Shown here: piece by piece, positions 32,312-40,264 of the stretch
Position numbering within the stretch: the first letter of the stretch is position 1
How the letters are laid out: every line of letters starts with the position of its first letter
NCBI RefSeq assembly: GCF_900111345.1
Contig: NZ_FOGY01000011.1
Span: 1 to 64,000 of the forward strand
Source: Psychrobacillus sp. OK032
GTDB taxonomy: Bacteria > Bacillota > Bacilli > Bacillales_A > Planococcaceae
Length of the DNA stretch: 64,000 bases
Reading direction: 5' to 3'
Notes under the pieces: generated by a model
What the model was told of the DNA's origin: nothing
The model's database searches: none
What the model saw: the letters and a program-made list of their open reading frames with translations, nothing else
Position numbers and translations under genes: made by a program

Positions 32312-33658
32312 ATGGGAAACGAGGAAGCAGTATTTTATAGTCGTGTATTAACCGAGCTTACTTTATCTTTTCATATTATCTATGCAACCATTGGAGTTGG
32401 TGTCCCACTGATGATTATGATTGCTCAATGGGTTGGGATCAAAAAGAATGATGAGCATTACATTTTACTCGCAAGACGATGGGCTAGAGGTTTTGTTATT
32501 ACGGTTGCTGTAGGAGTAGTGACAGGGACGGCTATTGGAATGCAGCTTTCATTACTTTGGCCGAATTTTATGGAACTTGCAGGAAATGTTATTGCGCTTC
32601 CACTATTTATGGAAACTTTTGCATTCTTTTTTGAAGCAATATTCCTTGGTATTTACTTGTACACATGGGATCGTTTTGAGAACCAGAAAAAACATTTATT
32701 GTTACTTATTCCTGTAGCAATTGGGGCTTCTGCTTCAGCTGTTTTTATCACTATTGTGAATGCGTTTATGAACGCTCCTCAAGGGTTCGATGTATTGAAC
32801 GGAGAGTTAGTGAATATTAGTCCGTTAGTTGCCATGTTCAACCCAGCAATGCCTACGAAGGTTGCGCATGTTGTTGTAACGGCTTACATGACTGCTGCAT
32901 TTGTGTTAGCAGCGATCGCCGCTTTCCGATTATTAAAAGGTTCGAATCATGTATATCATAAAAAAGCACTTTTTTTAACGATGAAGGTAGGGCTTGTATT
33001 TTCTATTGCTGCAGCTATAATTGGGGATTTTTCGGGAAAATATTTAGCCGAGTACCAACCAGAAAAACTAGCAGCGGCCGAATGGCATTTTGAAACAGAG
33101 GGAAATGCACCGCTCATAATGTATGGAGTATTAGAGGATGGGGAAGTCAAATATGCGATTAAAATACCATTTGCTTTAAGTATTTTGGCGCATTCGAATC
33201 CAACAGCAGAGGTCATTGGTCTTGACCAGTTTCCAAAAGACGAAATTCCCCCGTTATACATTCATTATTTATTCGACGCGATGGTGACGATTGGTGTTTG
33301 GATGACGATACTTTCGGCAGCATATTGGTTAGGAACACAAATGAAATGGAAGTTTGTAGAATCTAAACTGTTTCGTTGGTTAATCGTTTTAGGTGGACCA
33401 CTTACTATGTTAGCGATTGAAGCTGGATGGTGGCTTGCAGAAGTGGGTAGGCAGCCGTGGATATTAAGGGGGCTAATGCGCGTTGAAGATGCTGCTACGA
33501 CTAGTGGACATGTCGATACAATGTTAATCTTATTTTCAGGATTATATTTAGTTCTTGGAATCGGGAGTGTTGTTGTATTGACTCGTATGTTTAGAAGGAA
33601 TCCAGTAGAACAAGAGTTGGAAGATCGTCAAGCTGAAAAGGGGGCTGACATTTCATGA
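32312..33658 (+). CDS. cydA: Cytochrome bd-type quinol oxidase subunit I
   Basis: CydA-like subunit (448 aa), which binds three hemes and oxidises quinol at the membrane while reducing oxygen. Nine or so hydrophobic helices are visible. FYSRVLTELTLSFHIIYA carries the N-terminal heme-ligand His, and GWWLAEVGRQPWILRG is the conserved GRQPW segment before the Q-loop region. The Q-loop is short, as in Bacillus YthA and cyanide-insensitive oxidases. Start ATG 32312 follows GAGGAGGGG. It overlaps cydB by 4 bases. No cydDC assembly genes follow. Confidence 0.93.
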   Translation: MGNEEAVFYSRVLTELTLSFHIIYATIGVGVPLMIMIAQWVGIKKNDEHYILLARRWARGFVITVAVGVVTGTAIGMQLSLLWPNFMELAGNVIALPLFMETFAFFFEAIFLGIYLYTWDRFENQKKHLLLLIPVAIGASASAVFITIVNAFMNAPQGFDVLNGELVNISPLVAMFNPAMPTKVAHVVVTAYMTAAFVLAAIAAFRLLKGSNHVYHKKALFLTMKVGLVFSIAAAIIGDFSGKYLAEYQPEKLAAAEWHFETEGNAPLIMYGVLEDGEVKYAIKIPFALSILAHSNPTAEVIGLDQFPKDEIPPLYIHYLFDAMVTIGVWMTILSAAYWLGTQMKWKFVESKLFRWLIVLGGPLTMLAIEAGWWLAEVGRQPWILRGLMRVEDAATTSGHVDTMLILFSGLYLVLGIGSVVVLTRMFRRNPVEQELEDRQAEKGADIS

Positions 33659-34680
33659 CATTAGAAATCATCGGTATTGCAGTACTATGGATATTTTTAT
33701 TTGGTTATGTAATCGTTGCCTCTATCGACTTTGGTGCAGGTTTTTTTAATGCATACAGCTTACTAACCGGAAGACAGCATATCTTGACGAATGTGATTCA
33801 ACGTTATTTATCACCAGTTTGGGAAGTAACAAATGTATTTCTTGTGTTTTTCTTTGTAGGTATCATTGGTTTTTTCCCAAAAACAGCTTTTTATTATGGA
33901 ACAACACTTTTAGTACCTATGAGTATTGCTTTAATATTACTCGCTATTCGTGGATCGTATTATGCCTTTGAAACGTATGGTTCAAGAGGGCATAAAGGGT
34001 ATTCGTTTATGTACGGATTAGCTGGATTATTTATTCCGGCAGCGTTATCCATTGTTCTGACAATCTCTGAGGGTGGATTCATTGATATGGTAGATGGTTT
34101 TCCTTCGCTCGATTATCATGTACTATTTACAAGTCCATTAACTTGGGCAATTGTTGTGCTTAGTATTTCTGCAGTACTTTATATCTCTGCTGTATTTTTA
34201 ACATGGTATGCCAATAAGGCAGGAGATCAGGATGCGACAAGGTTAATGCGAAAATATGCGCTAATTTGGGCGCTGCCGACAATCATAACTGCGGCTGGGA
34301 TCATGGTAGAACTTCGCTCACATAATCGGGAACATTATAATAATATGCTGGATATTTGGTGGGCGTTTGGTTTATCATTTTTATTATTTCTTGGAACAGT
34401 TTGGCTTTTGTTTAAGAAAAGAAAATATGGATTAGCGTTCGGACTTTTAGTTGGGCAATTCTTAATAGCGTTCTTCGCTTATGGTTTCGCACATCGTCCG
34501 TACTTACTGTATCCATACTTAACGATTTACGATAGTTTTACGAATGAAGCAATGGCGATTGCGCTCATTATTGCATTTATCGCAGGACTTGCGCTATTAA
34601 TACCATCCCTTTATTTATTACTCCGTTTATTTTTATTTAATAAAGATTATGTCCGCGGCAAAAAAGATAATCACGCATAA
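33655..34680 (+). CDS. cydB: Cytochrome bd-type quinol oxidase subunit II
   Basis: CydB-like subunit (341 aa), the heme-free partner of CydA. The N-terminal IAVLWIFLFGYVIVASIDFG is diagnostic of the family, and LSPVWEVTNVFLVFFFVG follows. Eight hydrophobic segments can be traced. Its ATG overlaps the cydA stop (ATGA), and cydS starts 11 bases after its stop. Confidence 0.93.
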   Translation: MTLEIIGIAVLWIFLFGYVIVASIDFGAGFFNAYSLLTGRQHILTNVIQRYLSPVWEVTNVFLVFFFVGIIGFFPKTAFYYGTTLLVPMSIALILLAIRGSYYAFETYGSRGHKGYSFMYGLAGLFIPAALSIVLTISEGGFIDMVDGFPSLDYHVLFTSPLTWAIVVLSISAVLYISAVFLTWYANKAGDQDATRLMRKYALIWALPTIITAAGIMVELRSHNREHYNNMLDIWWAFGLSFLLFLGTVWLLFKKRKYGLAFGLLVGQFLIAFFAYGFAHRPYLLYPYLTIYDSFTNEAMAIALIIAFIAGLALLIPSLYLLLRLFLFNKDYVRGKKDNHA

Positions 34681-34691
34681 GGAGGAGCAGT

Positions 34692-34796
34692 ATGGCAGAC
34701 TTTTTAATCTTTTACGCACCTTTTATTGTTTTGATTTTAGCTATCGTTGTAGCATTTTGGGCTGCTTCGAAAGATGGAGCAGTTAGAAATAAATGA
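34692..34796 (+). CDS. cydS: Cytochrome bd small subunit CydS
   Basis: A 34-aa single-helix peptide starting MADFLIFYAPFIVLIL and ending FWAASKDGAVRNK. It matches the pattern of Geobacillus CydS (a short F..YAP, then helix, AFW, K-rich end), the third subunit seen in the bd oxidase structure. ATG 34692 follows AAGGAGGAGC and the gene lies 11 bases after cydB. It is below the size limit of usual gene finders. It probably stabilises heme b558 in CydA. Confidence 0.85.
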   Translation: MADFLIFYAPFIVLILAIVVAFWAASKDGAVRNK

Positions 34797-34800
34797 ACCA

Positions 34801-35115
34801 CGGGAATCCGAGGTTCCAGGTTGACGACAAAAGTTTTTTTAAAAAGGTTATGAATAATAATAAATCCTCCTAAAGAGGTTAAATCTATAAGGAAGTGTTT
34901 ATAAGGCGTGGACCACCACGAAGACTCCTGTGGGAACAGCTTGAGCAGAAGACCCCGTAGGAACGCATGAGGAACAAAGAACGCCACCTCGTGTGGCAAC
35001 GCCTTCGTGACCAACATAGTGTTGGCCTGAGGAGGCTGAAGCCAAGCCCACGGAAAGCGAAGTGGTGGTCCTTGCCGTATTTGATATACAACTCTACCTC
35101 GGGAATCCGAGGTTC
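34801..35115. repeat. Intergenic repeat copy 2, bracketed by 16-bp direct repeats
   Basis: CGGGAATCCGAGGTTC occurs at 34801-34816 and again at 35100-35115. Between them (about 34880-35090) is an inverted and longer relative of the 29415-29545 element: GACTCCTGTGGGAACAG near the left end and CCCACGGAAAGCGAAGTGG near the right end. GTGGACCACCAC and GTGGTGGTCC sit at its margins. The second 16-mer forms a perfect terminator stem and the first an imperfect one, as if a terminator had been duplicated around an inserted element. Confidence 0.68.
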
Positions 35116-35121
35116 TTTTTA
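35094..35121 (+). terminator. cyd operon terminator (displaced)
   Basis: ACCTCGG pairs with CCGAGGT around GAAT, followed by TCTTTTT. The related stem at ~34797 lacks the T-run. Confidence 0.75.
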
Positions 35122-35170
35122 GTATGTGGTAAAATGGAAATTATATTGTTAGTGGAAGGACGGGAAAAGA

Positions 35171-35875
35171 ATGAGATATGACGTATTAATATTTGATTTG
35201 GATGATACATTACTTGATTTTGATATGACGGAGAAAAATGCACTTCATCAATTATTTACGGAATTTGGTTTGCCAAATGGAGTAAAAGATTATCTTCCTA
35301 GCTACAAAGTGATTAGTAAAGTTTTATGGGATGATTTGGAACAAGGGCGTACCAATTTAGCAGAATTGAAAGTGGAACGATTTAAGCGCTTATTTTTGGA
35401 GGAAGCGTTGGATATAAATGCGGAGATTTTTGGTCATCAATACATAGAAAGTTTAGGAAGAGAAGTTCATATGATCGAAGGCGTAGAAGAAATGTTTGCA
35501 AACCTTTCAGGCTGTAGATTTGCAGTATTAACAAATGGATTTAAAGTAGCACAGCATGCAAGGATAGGTGGATCTACTTTAAAAGATTTGTTTGAGGTAA
35601 TTGTTACTTCAGAAGAAGCAGGATTTCAAAAGCCACAGATGGAGATTTTTGAACACACTTTGGACAAACTAAAAGTATCCGATAAATCTCGTGTATTGAT
35701 GATTGGTGATTCTCTTTCTTCGGATATTCAAGGTGGTAATAACTTTGGTATCGACACTTGTTGGTTTAATCCGCATTTAAAGAAGAATGTGACAGCAATC
35801 CAACCAACTTATGAAGTTCAAACATGGGATCAATTAGTGGAAATCGTGAAAAAGCAAGAAGTAGATGTAAAATAA
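35171..35875 (+). CDS. YjjG-type HAD noncanonical pyrimidine nucleotidase
   Basis: A 234-aa HAD-superfamily hydrolase. Motif I is IFDLDDTLLDFD (nucleophile Asp 10), motif II AVLTNGF, the motif III Lys lies in GFQKPQMEIF, and motif IV is MIGDSLSSDIQGG. The N-terminal DMTEKNALHQLF and length match the YjjG/YfnB nucleotidases, which remove the phosphate from pyrimidine and other nucleoside monophosphates. Start ATG 35171 follows GGAAGGACGGG. It is a single-gene unit with its own terminator. Confidence 0.86.
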   Translation: MRYDVLIFDLDDTLLDFDMTEKNALHQLFTEFGLPNGVKDYLPSYKVISKVLWDDLEQGRTNLAELKVERFKRLFLEEALDINAEIFGHQYIESLGREVHMIEGVEEMFANLSGCRFAVLTNGFKVAQHARIGGSTLKDLFEVIVTSEEAGFQKPQMEIFEHTLDKLKVSDKSRVLMIGDSLSSDIQGGNNFGIDTCWFNPHLKKNVTAIQPTYEVQTWDQLVEIVKKQEVDVK

Positions 35876-35879
35876 TTAC

Positions 35880-35908
35880 GAGAACCTCGATTTAGGGGGT
35901 TCTTTTTT
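35880..35908 (+). terminator. Terminator after the HAD nucleotidase
   Basis: AGAACC pairs with GGTTCT (GGGGGTTCT side) across a short loop, followed by TTTTT. Confidence 0.75.
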
Positions 35909-35925
35909 AGTGCGATAATGGTTAG

Positions 35926-35975
35926 TTGGAAAAATGGATAGTTTAGTTGGAATTTTGGCGTGCTTAAGTTGGAAA
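35926..35975 (+). repeat. Three TTGGA repeats phased at 21-22 bp
   Basis: TTGGA starts at 35926, 35947 and 35969, each preceded by AG or GT. The spacing equals that of the ten-copy array at 2678-2875, though the inner sequence is more degenerate (TTGGAAAA, TTGGAATT, TTGGAAAC). Confidence 0.45.
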
Positions 35976-36068
35976 CTCATATTTTACTTTTCAGTAGGAC
36001 ATCCTTGATTCCATACTGGCGCTTATTTTTGATATAATGGAACAATCAAATAGGAACGGAGAAATAAA

Positions 36069-37430
36069 GTGAATACACCAGTAACTAAAAATGATCGCAT
36101 TACGGTTCATATAGAAGATTTGACGCATGACGGAGCAGGAGTAGCAAAAGTTGATGGCTACCCGCTATTTATCGAGGGCGGATTGCCAAATGAAACAGCG
36201 GAAGTACATGTTTTAAAAACATTGAAAAACTATGGCTTCGCTAAACTAATGAAAATTGTGGAACCATCTCCATTTCGTGTAGATGCACCGTGCCCAGTAT
36301 TTGGAGAATGCGGAGGCTGTCAATTACAGCACTTATCCTATGAAGGACAGCTTGCGTGGAAAGAAAATATGGTCCGAAATGTGATGAAGCGTATCGGGAA
36401 AATAGATGCTCCTGTTCTTTCAGTAAAAGGAATGGAGAAACCATGGGAATACCGTAATAAATCTCAAATACCATTTGCTTTGGAAGATGGACAAGTACTC
36501 GCAGGATTCTATCAATCCAAATCTCATCGTATTGCGGATACGAATACTTGCCTAATCCAATCAGATGAGGCAGATCGATTAATGCGTGCAGTGAAAGAAA
36601 ATGCATTGGAGTTAGATTTAATCCCTTATAATGAGGAAACGAAAAAAGGGCAGCTACGTCATCTTGTTGTAAGAAAGGGTCGTGCAACTGGAGAAGTGAT
36701 GGTCGTACTAGTGACGAAGCACCCTAAACTGTCGAAAAAAGAAGCAATCATTGAATTGATTCGAGAAGTTGAGCCAAATGTCACATCCATCGTGCAAAAT
36801 GTGAACATACGTAATACCAATGTTATTTTCGGAGATGAAACAAATGTCCTTTGGGGCAAGGCAGTGATCGAGGATCGAATTGGCGATGTACGTTTTGAAA
36901 TATCTGCCCGATCTTTTTATCAAGTAAATCCAGTACAAACAGAAGTACTTTACAAGCAAGCGCTAGATTATGCACAGCTTTCAGGAGATGAAACGGTAAT
37001 TGATGCATATTGTGGAATAGGAACAATATCTTTATTCCTAGCACAACAAGCGAAACAAGTACTAGGCGTAGAGATCGTCCCACAAGCAATTGAAGATGCG
37101 AAACGAAATGCAGAGCTTAATGGTTTCGATAACACGTATTTCGAAGCTGGTCCAGCGGAGGAAGTTATTCCAAAATGGTACAAAGAAGGAAAAAAAGCAG
37201 ACGTATTAGTAGTCGATCCACCTAGAAAAGGATGCGACGAAGCTTTACTTACGACGATCATCGAGCAACGTCCAAAACGTGTAGTTTATGTATCGTGTAA
37301 CCCTGCGACACTTGCTCGTGATCTTCGTATTCTAGAAGATGGGGGCTATAAAACAAAAGAAATTCAGCCGGTGGACATGTTCCCGCAGACGACACATTGT
37401 GAAGCGGTCGCGTGGTTGGAGTTATCATAA
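36069..37430 (+). CDS. rlmCD: 23S rRNA (uracil-C5)-methyltransferase, RlmCD type
   Basis: A 453-aa SAM-dependent RNA methyltransferase of the RumA/TrmA class. An N-terminal TRAM domain ([20 protein letters not shown]) is followed by the Fe-S cluster Cys set [17 protein letters not shown], the SAM site [26 protein letters not shown], and the catalytic Cys motif [15 protein letters not shown]. Start GTG 36069 follows GGAACGGAG. B. subtilis has a paralogue (yerS) near dgkB. Whether it methylates one or both of U747 and U1939 cannot be read from sequence. Confidence 0.9.
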   Translation: MNTPVTKNDRITVHIEDLTHDGAGVAKVDGYPLFIEGGLPNETAEVHVLKTLKNYGFAKLMKIVEPSPFRVDAPCPVFGECGGCQLQHLSYEGQLAWKENMVRNVMKRIGKIDAPVLSVKGMEKPWEYRNKSQIPFALEDGQVLAGFYQSKSHRIADTNTCLIQSDEADRLMRAVKENALELDLIPYNEETKKGQLRHLVVRKGRATGEVMVVLVTKHPKLSKKEAIIELIREVEPNVTSIVQNVNIRNTNVIFGDETNVLWGKAVIEDRIGDVRFEISARSFYQVNPVQTEVLYKQALDYAQLSGDETVIDAYCGIGTISLFLAQQAKQVLGVEIVPQAIEDAKRNAELNGFDNTYFEAGPAEEVIPKWYKEGKKADVLVVDPPRKGCDEALLTTIIEQRPKRVVYVSCNPATLARDLRILEDGGYKTKEIQPVDMFPQTTHCEAVAWLELS

Positions 37431-37438
37431 TTATAATT

Positions 37439-37479
37439 AAAAGAACGAGTTCCGATTTTGGTGGAATTCGTTCTTTTTT
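37439..37479 (+). terminator. Terminator after rlmCD
   Basis: AAGAACGAGTTCC pairs with GGAATTCGTTCTT (one mismatch), loop ~9 bases, followed by TTTTT. Confidence 0.88.
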
Positions 37480-37481
37480 GC

Positions 37482-37805
37482 TTGTTAAGGTGAGTGTATT
37501 TCACAACTAATTTCAAAAGATGACATAAGAAATGACGTGTGAATTGGCAAAAGCCATTTTCTTTATTTAACAAGGTTTTTAGTGCTTTTATATAGGTTTT
37601 CTGAATAACAATAGACATCTTTTTTAAAAACCCAAATTCTTTAACAAAGTGTGAAGAGCAAATTGTTTGACTATGTTTGTTAAAGTAACCGCCACGTAAC
37701 CTCATCGATACTGGTATGAAAAGGAAAATTGTATAGAAGAAAAACTTCGTAATTTAATAGTGATCTCTTCAAGCAACATGTGAAAATACATATTTCTAAA
37801 ATTTG
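37482..37805. other. Gene-free stretch between convergent genes
   Basis: AT-rich. A minus-strand open frame overlaps it (37364-37705), but it shows no family likeness, has no ribosome binding site and runs through the rlmCD terminator. I see nothing else in it. Confidence 0.4.
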
Positions 37806-38399
37806 TTAAGTGTCGATTTCTTTTATGACAAACCCATTTGCAAAGGTATTTAAAATACGTATGAGACGTTCTGTCATTTCACTTGGTGTCACATCAAAAT
37901 CCTTCGCAATCCAGTCCGTTATTAACCCCGCCGTACCATAAGCCATATATCGTTTTTGGGAGTGATCATCAACAAAAGATGCTCCGTATTGAATATCAAA
38001 TTTAGATTTTAATAAATTAAAAATCGCTTCAGGCAATTGCTGGTGCATGTGTGGCAATGTATCTTCTAAAAGTAATAACGTGAAGTAATCACGGTGATCG
38101 TAAACGTAATACAACAAATCGAAGGAGTTTGTTGTCAACTCCTTTACTTTTACCCGGCTATCGCTTTGGTATTTAGACATGCTGTAATACTGTATGGCTT
38201 CAAACATTTCATCCATTAACTCTTCTACCAGTTCGTATATGTTTTGATAATACACATAAAAGGTTGTTCGATTATATTGAGCATAATCAACAACGTCCTT
38301 CACCGTAACAGCACTAAATCCCTTTTTATGTACCATTTCAATAAATGCCTTTTTTAAGAAATTTTTTGTACGCAAAGCTTGGGAAGAATTGGATTTCAT
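37806..38399 (-). CDS. TetR/AcrR-family transcriptional regulator
   Basis: A 197-aa regulator. The N-terminal helix-turn-helix spans FSAVTVKDVVDYAQYNRTTF (residues ~28-47), followed by the typical FYVYYQNIYELVEEL. The C-terminal half looks like the TetR_C group found in DhaS-like regulators. It is transcribed away from the alcohol dehydrogenase gene at 38568. The shared 168-base gap contains GTTTAC (38473) and GTAAAC (38494) as a possible operator, plus GTTG/CAAC around 38440. Control of the neighbour is inferred. Confidence 0.87.
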   Translation of the reverse strand: MKSNSSQALRTKNFLKKAFIEMVHKKGFSAVTVKDVVDYAQYNRTTFYVYYQNIYELVEELMDEMFEAIQYYSMSKYQSDSRVKVKELTTNSFDLLYYVYDHRDYFTLLLLEDTLPHMHQQLPEAIFNLLKSKFDIQYGASFVDDHSQKRYMAYGTAGLITDWIAKDFDVTPSEMTERLIRILNTFANGFVIKEIDT

Positions 38400-38567
38400 A
38401 ATATTCCTCTCCTATTAGACAGATTTGATGAAAGTGTTGGTTTCCTCAACATTATAGCAAATATTAAGGATGGTTTACAGAAAGAGAAACCTAGTAAACT
38501 ATAAATGTAGCTAGAATTATTTGGGGAGTTACAAAAAATGAGATTTGAACAATTTGGAGGCGATAGT

Positions 38568-39521
38568 ATGAAAGGCTGGCTATTTTCAGGTACAAATAAA
38601 CCACTAGAATTGATCGAAAAAGAAGATCCAAAAGCTATTCCAGGTCATGTTGTTATAGATGTGAAAGCTGCTGGTCTATGCCATTCGGACGTTGCAGCAT
38701 TACAAGATCCAGGTTGGATGCCACTTTTCCCGAATGGTCCTGTTATTATGGGGCATGAGTTTGCTGGGGTAGTTATTGAAGTGGGTGAAGGTGTTGAAGA
38801 TATTAAAGTTGGAGACCGCGTTGGGGCTAACCCAATGGATCGAGAAACGAAAATAACTGCTGGGTACACCTATGACGGCGGTTATGCAGAGAAAGTACGT
38901 GTTCCTGCTCATCAATGTGTAATCATTCCTGAAAGCGTTTCTTTTGTAGAAGGAGCAGCTTCAACAGATGCAGGAATCACAGCTTATCGTGCTCTTTTTA
39001 GTATTGGACAAGCCAAAGAAGGTACAAAATTAGGAATTATCGGTATTGGTGGACTTGGTCAATTTGCTCTACAAATGGCATTAATTAAAGGTTGCGAAGT
39101 GTACGCTACAGATGTTTCTCCAGGTGCTCGAAAACTTGCCGAAGATCTAGGGGCTAAAAAGGTTTACGACACTGTTCTAGATATGAAAGAAGCGGAATGC
39201 GATGTCATTGTTGACTTTGCTGGTTTTGGACAAACAACTTCTGATGCACTGGAAGCTGTAAGACCACAAGGAACAGTTGTAATTGTCGGTATGGGTAAAT
39301 TAGAATCGAATATCAATACTTATTTAATGATTACAAAAGAAATTAAGCTTTTAGGAAGTAATGGTGGGTCAGTAGAAGACTTAAAAGGTGTATATGATTG
39401 TTTCGCTACTGGAAAAATGAGTCCAAATCTGATCACAATTCCATTTGAAGAGATCGACAAAGGTATAGAAAAACTGAAAAATCATGAAGTAAAAGGCCGC
39501 TTAGTAGCCGTATTTGAATAA
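38568..39521 (+). CDS. Zinc-type alcohol dehydrogenase-like protein
   Basis: A 317-aa medium-chain dehydrogenase. The catalytic zinc region shows GLCHSDV and MGHEFAGVV, and the Rossmann motif is GIIGIGGLGQFALQMA (~residues 160-175). TDAGITAYRA lies where the third zinc ligand is, Asp here. The usual loop with four structural-zinc Cys is missing: the sequence passes from GDRVGANPM directly to DGGYAEKV, which explains the short length. ATG 38568 follows GGAGG; the in-frame ATG at 38538 lacks a site. Substrate unknown; probably controlled by the divergent TetR protein. Confidence 0.88.
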   Translation: MKGWLFSGTNKPLELIEKEDPKAIPGHVVIDVKAAGLCHSDVAALQDPGWMPLFPNGPVIMGHEFAGVVIEVGEGVEDIKVGDRVGANPMDRETKITAGYTYDGGYAEKVRVPAHQCVIIPESVSFVEGAASTDAGITAYRALFSIGQAKEGTKLGIIGIGGLGQFALQMALIKGCEVYATDVSPGARKLAEDLGAKKVYDTVLDMKEAECDVIVDFAGFGQTTSDALEAVRPQGTVVIVGMGKLESNINTYLMITKEIKLLGSNGGSVEDLKGVYDCFATGKMSPNLITIPFEEIDKGIEKLKNHEVKGRLVAVFE

Positions 39522-39547
39522 ATGTAAGTTTTCTTTATAAAGGTAGA

Positions 39548-39642
39548 GGTTGGGATAAAACAATCCTCTGAAATGAAAAAGCCTGTGAAATTTTGTCGTA
39601 AAATTTCACAGGCTTTTATATTTGAAGCTAGTTATGTCCCAG
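39548..39642. terminator. Terminator nested in a TGGGACATAAC-type repeat
   Basis: The inner stem AAAAAGCCTGTGAAATTTT / AAAATTTCACAGGCTTTT (39576-39617) is near perfect and ends the dehydrogenase gene. Outside it, GGTTGGGATAAAAC (39549-39562) and GTTATGTCCCAG (39631-39642) form a second inverted pair. That outer pair resembles a widespread Gram-positive intergenic repeat. Confidence 0.75.
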
Positions 39643-39776
39643 TGTTTTTATTGTTTAATATATTTGTGAAATTTTTTACTTAAGCTAAAGAGAACTTAAG
39701 TTGAATAAGCTAAAGTTGAATATGTATTAGAAAAATAGCTAGATTCCACTGAAATAGGAACCCAACTATTTAATTA

Positions 39777-39830
39777 AACCCACCAACACCTTGTGTTGCC
39801 ACATACACTCCACACATGTAGAATGTGGGA
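39777..39830 (+). repeat. CCCACC/GCCACATACACTCC repeat, copy A
   Basis: It opens AACCCACCAACACC, continues TTGTGTTGCCACATACACTCC and CACACATGT, and closes GAATGTGGGA. Two relatives are at 44347-44406 and 48086-48140. The start and end can pair (CCCAC with GTGGG). The rest of the 39643-40264 gap shows no gene. Confidence 0.65.
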
Positions 39831-40264
39831 ACACTAATTCATTTATTTTCTTGGAAATCCTTTATTAAATAAGTTGAATGTGATATTGCAACTGTAACAG
39901 ACCTCTTGCCCCCATTTGCTAACATTTTGCTAACGCAATCAAATGAAAAACGGTGAAATTCCGTTAAAGATGTTACACTTGAGATTCTCAAAAACCTTGA
40001 TATATCGCACTTTTGTAACACATAAAGATATTACACACTTTCACCTTTCGGGCGGCATGATGTAATAATACATTACCATATAAAAAAAGAAGCTTCTCAC
40101 AAGTTCAATGCACTTGTGGGAATTCTTTTGTTCATTTGTTACAAAACGTTAGACGAAATGAACAAACCCTGCTATAATTTTATAATGCATTCTGAGCGGT
40201 TAAGACCGTGTTTTTCGGTGCATACTTAGGTTAGTAAATATTTATCCAGAAGGGAAATCGTATC

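Noticed and set aside
37364-37705. 113-aa minus-strand gene
   Set aside because: It overlaps the rlmCD 3' end and its terminator, and has no start signals or recognised domain.
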